Shown: piece after piece, positions 6,435-10,667 of the stretch
How positions within the stretch are numbered: position 1 is the first letter of the stretch
Layout: every line of letters starts with the position of its first letter
Assembly: GCA_045543635.1 (NCBI GenBank)
Contig: JAZQMT010000124.1
Coordinates: 1 to 10,667, forward strand
Length of the DNA: 10,667 bases
Reading direction: 5' to 3'
Origin: SIG578 sp045543635
GTDB taxonomy: Bacteria > Bacillota > Clostridia > Oscillospirales > Ruminococcaceae
The notes under the pieces: generated by a model
The model's database searches: none
The model's input: only the letters and a program-made list of their open reading frames with translations
Told to the model about the DNA's origin: nothing
Made by a program: the position numbers and the translations under genes

Positions 6435-8408
6435 TTATTTACCTCCTGTTTTTTGTGTCGAAGCGGTTTCTTCAAAATAACTGTCTATAGCGGCAAGCAG
6501 CTGCTTACGCACCTGTGCACAGCTTTCCGCTTTTATCTGTGCTCCCGCCATAGTCAGGTGTCCGCCGCCGCCCATTTTTTCCATAATAAGCTGAACATTA
6601 ACGGCACCGAAGGAGCGTGCCGAAATGGAAACAACGCCATCTCTTAAATACATAACGAATGATGCCGAAACATCACGGATGCGCAAAAGCTCATCTGCTG
6701 TCTGCGGAACAGCTAAAAGAAGCTCATCTGTAAATTCGTCCTGACAGGAAATGGCACAGCCGCGCTCGATCTGGGCAGCTGAAATGAGTTTTGCACGCTG
6801 ATGATATGTTTCAATTGAACTTGCAAACCAGTGGTTTACTTTAACAAGGTCTGCACCGCTGCGGCGCAGAAATGCCGCTGCCTCAAAGGTGCGAACACCG
6901 GATTTGATGATAAAATTCTTGGTATCTAACATAATTCCCGAAAGCAGTGCTTCCGCTTCCAGCTTGGAAATCTTAGCATCATCCCCGAAGTACTGAACAA
7001 GCTCGGTCACCATTTCGCTGGCAGAGGATGCGTTAGGCTCATGATAGAAAATAACTGCATTGTCAATGTGATTTACCATCTTGCGGTGGTGATCTACGAT
7101 AACAATGCTTGAAACCTTCCTTAAAAGCTCAGGACATTCCACAAAATCGGGATTATGCGTGTCCACAACAACAAGCAGCGTCTGCTTGGAGGCAGTTTCC
7201 AAAGCCTGCTGCGGCGAAATAAACGCGCTTTCAAAGCCGCCGCGGCAAAGATAATCAATAAGATCGCGGGAAAGATTTGCTTCACGGTCTATGCAGATGT
7301 GTACAGGTTTAGAAACCGAGGTAATTGCGTTGTAAAGTCCGATGGCGGCACCGACACAATCGAAGTCTGCCATCTTGTGCCCCATAATGATAACATTATC
7401 ACATTCCAAAACCAGCTCGCGCAGTGCCGAGGCAATCATGCGCGAACGAACTTTGGCACGCTTTTCAACACCCTTGGAAAGCCCGCCGAAAAATTCAAAC
7501 CCATGTGCACTTTTAACGGCAACCTGGTCACCGCCACGCCCCAGCGCCATGTCCAGCGCCTGCCGCGCCATCATATCAGACTCGCGCAAAGTTTCTGCAT
7601 CCTGCCCGATACCCATGGAAAGGGTGGCGTAAACGCGATCAGTTGCAACAGCTTTATGAACTTTATCCAGAATGCTGAATTTATCTTGTATAAACTGTTT
7701 TAAATGCTGATTGTCAATGATTGCAACAAAACGATCCTTTTCTATCTTGCGGAAAAAACCGTTTGATTCGGTTACAAATGCTTTTTCCAAAGCGGATTCA
7801 ATGCGGCTTACAAGAAAGTTCTTTTGGCTGCCGTTTGCGCTGTCCATAAGCTCGTCGTAGTTATCAATAAGTATCTGAACGACCGAGGCTTTTCTGCGGT
7901 GAAACTGTTCGGCTTCATTTTTAAGAGTGGTATTGTCTATAAAATAAAGAACAGTGAATTTTTGCTTTTCGCTTTCTAGTTCGGTGGAAAATGTTGTGTA
8001 ATTTCTGTCACCGTAACTAAGCTCGCCCGCTGCGCGGTCTATATACTGAAAGCGGTCTGTAAAAAAGCTGCCGTAAACATTATCTCCGCCCAGAACTTCA
8101 ATAGAGAATTTGTCATTATACCAAACAAATTCGTTTTGCTGATTGATAACGCAAACTGCAAGCGGAAGCTTTCCCAGCGTTTCGCGGCTTTCGGCGGCGA
8201 GATTTTTGGAAAGATTGGAAAAAAATTCGTATGCCTCGCGCTTGATAAGCTTGGAATAGAAGATGAACACGGCAAAACATACCGTGGTAACAGCAAGCTC
8301 AATAAACGATGCCGTTGTGTTGAAAAAGGCTGTTACAACAGAAAAAGAAAAAGCGATTATAAATAAACCGATGAGTGCAATGTTAAAAAGGTTTCTGCCT
8401 TTTTTCAT
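6435..8408 (-). CDS. gdpP: Cyclic-di-AMP phosphodiesterase GdpP (DHH/DHHA1 family, YybT-like)
   Basis: Membrane-bound enzyme that hydrolyses c-di-AMP to pApA, lowering the second messenger that controls potassium uptake, osmolyte transport and cell-wall state. Length is 657 aa, the usual GdpP size. It has two transmembrane helices (about 8-30 and 33-52), a PAS-like domain (about 80-160), a degenerate GGDEF domain (about 172-310, where the active motif is replaced, with GRGGDQ at 290-295) and the DHH-DHHA1 catalytic unit. Metal-binding residues are all present: His344, Asp348 and Asp350 in GHKMADFD, Asp416 in VVDTHN, Asp439-His440-His441 in VDHH, and Asp495 in IMLDTKNF. DHHA1 ends with GGGGH (613-617). 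It starts 24 nt after rnj with a GGGAGG site, and its end supplies the rplI ribosome-binding site. In relatives it is inhibited by (p)ppGpp and its PAS domain binds heme; neither can be tested here. Confidence 0.97.
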   Translation of the reverse strand: MKKGRNLFNIALIGLFIIAFSFSVVTAFFNTTASFIELAVTTVCFAVFIFYSKLIKREAYEFFSNLSKNLAAESRETLGKLPLAVCVINQQNEFVWYNDKFSIEVLGGDNVYGSFFTDRFQYIDRAAGELSYGDRNYTTFSTELESEKQKFTVLYFIDNTTLKNEAEQFHRRKASVVQILIDNYDELMDSANGSQKNFLVSRIESALEKAFVTESNGFFRKIEKDRFVAIIDNQHLKQFIQDKFSILDKVHKAVATDRVYATLSMGIGQDAETLRESDMMARQALDMALGRGGDQVAVKSAHGFEFFGGLSKGVEKRAKVRSRMIASALRELVLECDNVIIMGHKMADFDCVGAAIGLYNAITSVSKPVHICIDREANLSRDLIDYLCRGGFESAFISPQQALETASKQTLLVVVDTHNPDFVECPELLRKVSSIVIVDHHRKMVNHIDNAVIFYHEPNASSASEMVTELVQYFGDDAKISKLEAEALLSGIMLDTKNFIIKSGVRTFEAAAFLRRSGADLVKVNHWFASSIETYHQRAKLISAAQIERGCAISCQDEFTDELLLAVPQTADELLRIRDVSASFVMYLRDGVVSISARSFGAVNVQLIMEKMGGGGHLTMAGAQIKAESCAQVRKQLLAAIDSYFEETASTQKTGGK

Positions 8409-8432
8409 GATGTCGGCCTCCCGATGGAAAAT

Positions 8433-10337
8433 TTATGCGTTAATGATAATAGGCAGTATCATGGGGTGACGCTTGGTTTTTTGAAAAACAAAAGATGCCA
8501 GCGCTTCTCGCACATTGGATTTTATCATAGGCCAGTCTATGCTGCCGCCGCGAAGAGAATTCTCAATCGCATTCTTGGCAATTTCACGCGCATTGTCCAT
8601 GAGTTCTTCCGATTCACGCACATAAACAAAGCCTCTTGAAATGATGTCAGGTCCTGAGAGAAGCTTACCTGTTGCTGTACTGATAGCTGCTGCCACGATG
8701 ATAAGCCCATCTTCGGCAAGATGCTTTCTGTCGCGAAGAACGATGCTCCCGACATCACCGACTCCCAGTCCGTCAACCAGAACTTTGCCTGCCTGAACCG
8801 TTTCTTTAAAACGCATCTCCTGTCCATCGGTTTCAATAACCTTTCCAAGGTCTGAGATGACGATATTTTCTTTTTCAATGCCCATGCTTTCGGCAATAAG
8901 GGCATTTTTGCAAAGGTGCTTGTATTCGCCGTGAACGGGAATATAGTATTTGGGCTTGACAAGCCCTATGATAAGCTGCAGCTCGCTTTTGCAGGCGTGA
9001 CCGGAAACATGCACTTCGTACATTTTTTCATAAATAACCTCGGCACCCAGCTTCATCAGCTCGTTGATAACCCTGCCAACCAGCTTTTCATTTCCGGGAA
9101 TGGGGGTTGCCGAAATAATGATAAAGTCATTGGAGTTTACCGAAACCTGTTTGTGATCACCTGAGGACATACGGGACAGTGCCGACATGGGCTCTCCTTG
9201 GCTGCCGGTGGTTACAATAACCATTTCATCGGCACGCAGGCGGCCGGTAGATTCGATGTCAACAAGAATGTTTTCGGGAACGGTGAGATAACCGAGCTCG
9301 ATCGCGGTTTCAACAGTAGCAATCATGGAACGCCCCGAAACAGCAACCTTTCTGCCGAATTTTTCGGCAACGTCAATGATTTGTTGAATACGGTGAATAT
9401 TCGAAGCAAAGGTAGCAATAATAATGCGCCTTCCTTCTGCCCGCTGGAACAGCGGTTCAAAGGATTCGCCAACATGGCGCTCGCTGTTGGTATAACCGGG
9501 ACGCTCGGCATTGGTAGAATCTGTCATCAGGGCTAAAACGCCCTCGCTTCCAAGCTGTGCAAAACGAGCGAGATCAATCATTCCTCCCTCAATAGGAGTG
9601 TAGTCTATTTTAAAGTCACCCGTGTGGACCACCATTCCGACAGGTGTACGGATAGCAAAGCCACAGGCATCGGGAATAGAATGGTTTACATGGATAAACT
9701 CTGCGCTCATGCAACCGAGGCGGACAATGCTGCCGGGGGATACAACATTAAGGGTTGCAGCTCCAAGCAATTTGTGCTCAGCAAGCTTGTTTTTAACAAG
9801 CCCCAAGGTCAGTTTTGTTCCGTAAATAGGAACATTAATTGATTTTAAAAGATAGGGCAGGGCGCCGATATGGTCCTCGTGCCCATGGGTGAGGATGATA
9901 CCGCGGATTTTGTCAGCATTTTTAATGAGATAGGTGAAATCCGGTAATACAACATCTATGCCCAGCATTTCATCATCAGGGAATGCTATTCCGCAGTCAA
10001 GAACGATGATGTCATTTTCATATTCAAAAACAGTAATGTTTTTGCCGATTTCATTAAGCCCACCCAACATAATGATGCGAAGGGGAGTTTTGGGAGTGAC
10101 GGGTTTTCTGCGGGCAGTCGGCTTTCTTGCGGGAAGAGAATGAGAGGCAGTGTGTTCCTGTGCCGGCCTTCTTTCTTTTTTCTGCTGTGGCTTTGTACTG
10201 GTTTTTTTCGCTCGCTCATTTACCGGCTTTTTGCTTTGTGCCGATGCTTTGTGAAAAGTCTTTTTCTGGTCTTTTCCCTTGCGAGGCTGGGTTGCCCGAG
10301 GATTTTTTTGTGGTTTATTTAGTTCGGTAGTTGACAC
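8433..10337 (-). CDS. rnj: Ribonuclease J (5'-3' exo/endoribonuclease) with a basic N-terminal extension
   Basis: Metallo-beta-lactamase/beta-CASP ribonuclease of mRNA decay and RNA maturation in Gram-positive bacteria. I place the start at GTG 10337, giving 634 aa, because GGAGGT (10348-10353) lies 10 nt upstream; the frame continues upstream to a TTG at 10448 but without a ribosome-binding site. Residues 1-83 are Lys/Arg/Pro/Gln-rich and probably disordered. The conserved core starts at TPLRIIMLGGLNEIGKN. Catalytic motifs: HGHEDH (151-156), His219 in VNHSIPD, Asp241 in HTGDFK, the beta-CASP segments TFASNIHRIQ and VSGRSM, His447 in VSGHAC, and PVHGEY (466-471). The C-terminal domain ends with RGFVYVRESEELMDNA and is complete. 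B. subtilis J1 is about 555 aa, so the extra length is the N-terminal tail. Whether this is the J1- or J2-type paralogue cannot be told. It is the first gene of the unit, preceded by a structured leader. Confidence 0.95.
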   Translation of the reverse strand: MSTTELNKPQKNPRATQPRKGKDQKKTFHKASAQSKKPVNERAKKTSTKPQQKKERRPAQEHTASHSLPARKPTARRKPVTPKTPLRIIMLGGLNEIGKNITVFEYENDIIVLDCGIAFPDDEMLGIDVVLPDFTYLIKNADKIRGIILTHGHEDHIGALPYLLKSINVPIYGTKLTLGLVKNKLAEHKLLGAATLNVVSPGSIVRLGCMSAEFIHVNHSIPDACGFAIRTPVGMVVHTGDFKIDYTPIEGGMIDLARFAQLGSEGVLALMTDSTNAERPGYTNSERHVGESFEPLFQRAEGRRIIIATFASNIHRIQQIIDVAEKFGRKVAVSGRSMIATVETAIELGYLTVPENILVDIESTGRLRADEMVIVTTGSQGEPMSALSRMSSGDHKQVSVNSNDFIIISATPIPGNEKLVGRVINELMKLGAEVIYEKMYEVHVSGHACKSELQLIIGLVKPKYYIPVHGEYKHLCKNALIAESMGIEKENIVISDLGKVIETDGQEMRFKETVQAGKVLVDGLGVGDVGSIVLRDRKHLAEDGLIIVAAAISTATGKLLSGPDIISRGFVYVRESEELMDNAREIAKNAIENSLRGGSIDWPMIKSNVREALASFVFQKTKRHPMILPIIINA

Positions 10338-10347
10338 TATAAAATTT

Positions 10348-10353
10348 ACCTCC
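10348..10353 (-). promoter_or_regulatory. Ribosome-binding site that decides the rnj GTG start
   Basis: GGAGGT on the minus strand, 10 nt before GTG 10335-10337. The only alternative in-frame initiator upstream is the TTG at 10448, which has no Shine-Dalgarno match, so this site settles the N-terminus at VSTTELNKPQ (with the initiator read as Met). Confidence 0.85.
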
Positions 10354-10360
10354 GTTTTGT

Positions 10361-10410
10361 TTTGGCAACGTAGGATGTGGGGAAACGCACAGCCACATCT
10401 TGCTCGTGCC
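10361..10410 (-). promoter_or_regulatory. Candidate two-stage stem-loop in the rnj 5' leader
   Basis: In the minus-strand transcript an outer stem GGCACG (10405-10410) can pair with CGTTGCC (10364-10370) with one bulged U. Inside it is a perfect 7-bp stem, GATGTGG (10393-10399) with CCACATC (10374-10380), and a 12-nt loop. The element ends 7-10 nt before the rnj Shine-Dalgarno site and has no U-tract, so it is not a terminator. It does not match a riboswitch class I know. A structured leader that lets RNase J act on its own mRNA is possible, by analogy with RNase E autoregulation, but that is inference. Confidence 0.4.
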
Positions 10411-10470
10411 TGATATGTAAAAATATAAAAAGTTATAAAAGAGTACAAAAAGGCATTTTAATATTCATTT

Positions 10471-10499
10471 ATTATACAATATAAAGATGAATTAGTCAA
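10471..10499 (-). promoter_or_regulatory. Sigma-A-type promoter of the rnj-ftsH unit
   Basis: On the minus strand there is a -35 TTGACT (10494-10499), an ideal 17-nt spacer and a perfect -10 TATAAT (10471-10476). The start point would be near 10464, giving a leader of about 125 nt before GTG 10337. The spacer and early transcribed region are AT-rich. Because downstream genes overlap or lie within about 30 nt, this is the only clear promoter for all eight genes. Confidence 0.85.
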
Positions 10500-10545
10500 G
10501 AACACTCTCTCGCATTATTACCTCAAACTGTAGGATTACAATTGA

Positions 10546-10598
10546 TGTGTTACAAAGCTGAAAAATAAAAGATGACGAATGGAAGATCCTGTGTTACA
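10546..10598 (+). repeat. Direct 9-bp repeats TGTGTTACA in the putative IS end
   Basis: TGTGTTACA occurs at 10546-10554 and again at 10590-10598, exactly 44 bp apart (about four helical turns). A third, inverted copy of its first 7 bp (TAACACA) lies at 10654-10660, inside the start of the ORF. Repeats of this kind near an IS end could be transposase-binding sites. Confidence 0.5.
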
Positions 10599-10645
10599 GT
10601 TAAGTTGCTCAGACAAAACAGACAGGAGGATCAACCATTCGTCAT
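10572..10645 (+). repeat. Inverted repeat A/A' covering the start codon, plus inner 6-bp arm over the Shine-Dalgarno site
   Basis: ATGACGAATGG (10572-10582) is the exact reverse complement of CCATTCGTCAT (10635-10645), whose last two bases are the first two of the ATG at 10644. After a symmetrical AA/AA internal loop, GATCCT (10585-10590) pairs with AGGATC (10627-10632), overlapping the last three bases of AGGAGG (10624-10629). The 17-bp hairpin with a 36-nt loop would hide both Shine-Dalgarno and start codon in any transcript entering from the left. Confidence 0.85.
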
Positions 10646-10664
10646 GAACAAGATAACACAGGAT
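10586..10664 (+). repeat. Inverted repeat B/B' interlocked with A/A'
   Basis: ATCCTGTGTTA (10586-10596) is the exact reverse complement of TAACACAGGAT (10654-10664), which forms codons 4-7 of the ORF. The order along the DNA is A, B, A', B', so the two stems cannot nest: they either form a pseudoknot or compete. B also overlaps the GATCCT arm of the inner A-side stem, so that arm and B/B' are mutually exclusive. Confidence 0.85.
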
Positions 10665-10667
10665 ATG
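10644..10667 (+). CDS. Probable transposase, first 8 codons only
   Basis: ATG at 10644 opens a frame reading MNKITQDM to the window edge. AGGAGG (10624-10629) lies 14 nt upstream, longer than ideal, and no alternative initiator lies between. The opening residues resemble, from memory, helix-turn-helix/integrase-core transposases of Clostridia; eight residues are too few for proof. It is the only plus-strand gene in the window and is divergent from rnj. The hairpins described for 10572-10664 cover its translation start. A weak candidate internal promoter (TTGATG 10542-10547, AATAAA 10564-10569, 16-nt spacer) would start within arm A. Confidence 0.45.

Larger units (their letters stand above)
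145..10464 (-). other. Predicted eight-gene transcription unit rnj-gdpP-rplI-orf-dnaB-tilS-hpt-ftsH
   Basis: All eight genes share the minus strand with gaps of 24, 2, 12, 29, -8, -11 and 20 nt. A consensus promoter lies upstream of rnj and a strong terminator follows ftsH, with no terminator-like hairpin in between. Gaps this short leave room for internal promoters only inside coding sequence. Co-transcription is inferred from layout, not shown directly. Confidence 0.7.
10529..10667 (+). mobile_element. Probable left end of an insertion sequence, truncated by the window edge
   Basis: To the right of the rnj promoter the character changes: an untranslated stretch rich in short repeats leads to AGGAGG and a plus-strand ORF whose first residues, MNKITQDM, resemble from memory a group of clostridial helix-turn-helix plus integrase-core (DDE) transposases. 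A plausible terminal repeat begins TGTAGGATTACA at 10529, with the internal repeat TGTGTTACA further in. The other end, the target-site duplication and the rest of the transposase lie outside the window, so the boundary is a guess and the family (IS3/IS481-like or other) is not settled. Confidence 0.4.

Noticed and set aside
7155..7703. Plus-strand 182-aa open frame antisense to gdpP
   Set aside because: Same reasoning: fully inside gdpP, no promoter or Shine-Dalgarno site, and a composition rich in Arg, Asn and His typical of an antisense shadow.
10315..10398. Possible 27-codon leader ORF (ATG 10398) overlapping the rnj start out of frame
   Set aside because: Only a weak GAGCAAG precedes it, and its peptide (MWLCVSPHP...) runs through the hairpin and the rnj ribosome-binding site. 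A regulatory leader peptide is possible but unsupported.
10361..10410. The rnj leader hairpin as a terminator or known riboswitch
   Set aside because: No U-tract follows the stem and no conserved core of a riboswitch class I know is visible, so it is listed only as a candidate structured leader.
10338..10448. Upstream extension of the rnj frame to the TTG at 10448 (37 extra residues)
   Set aside because: There is no Shine-Dalgarno site near the TTG, the extra residues pass through the leader hairpin, and GTG 10337 has a proper GGAGGT.
10572..10664. The inverted repeats as a CRISPR array or an IS110-type bridge RNA
   Set aside because: There are only two arm pairs with no regular repeat-spacer pattern, and MNKITQDM does not resemble the start of IS110-type recombinases.

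Overview
The window carries a tightly packed run of eight leftward (minus-strand) housekeeping genes from a low- to medium-GC Gram-positive bacterium. Strong GGAGG ribosome-binding sites, consensus sigma-A promoters, a GTG-started RNase J, GdpP beside rplI and dnaB, and the tilS-hpt-ftsH order all point to Bacillota, most likely class Clostridia (Ruminococcaceae/Oscillospiraceae-like). The genus cannot be fixed from the sequence alone.

Layout, in the direction of transcription (right to left). A near-consensus promoter (10471-10499) starts a roughly 125-nt leader that can fold into a two-part stem-loop. The leader is followed by rnj (RNase J), gdpP (c-di-AMP phosphodiesterase), rplI (ribosomal protein L9), an unrecognised 150-aa gene, dnaB (replicative helicase), tilS (tRNA-Ile lysidine synthetase), hpt (hypoxanthine phosphoribosyltransferase) and ftsH (membrane AAA+ protease). 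Genes are separated by at most about 30 nt; dnaB/tilS and tilS/hpt overlap, and rplI starts 2 nt after gdpP stops. A strong palindromic terminator (145-181) closes the unit. A second consensus promoter on the same strand (116-143) then serves a gene of which only the first 23 codons are visible at the left edge.

The unit joins two clusters that are separate in Bacillus subtilis (gdpP-rplI-dnaC, and tilS-hprT-ftsH) and puts RNase J at the head. The products cover RNA decay, second-messenger turnover, ribosome structure, replication, tRNA decoding, purine salvage and membrane proteolysis. In Bacillus relatives, GdpP and Hpt are both reported to be inhibited by (p)ppGpp, so a stringent-response theme is possible, but that is inference.

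At the right edge, divergent from the rnj promoter, is what looks like the left end of an insertion sequence: an AGGAGG site and the first 8 codons of a plus-strand ORF that resembles a transposase start. Two perfect 11-bp inverted repeats are interlocked (A-B-A'-B') across this start, together with a competing 6-bp pairing over the Shine-Dalgarno site. This is the most unusual structure in the window and suggests RNA-level control of transposase translation.

I found no tRNA, rRNA, CRISPR array, toxin-antitoxin or defence system. The only non-coding stretches are 72-225 (promoter and terminator) and 10338-10643 (leader, promoter and IS end).
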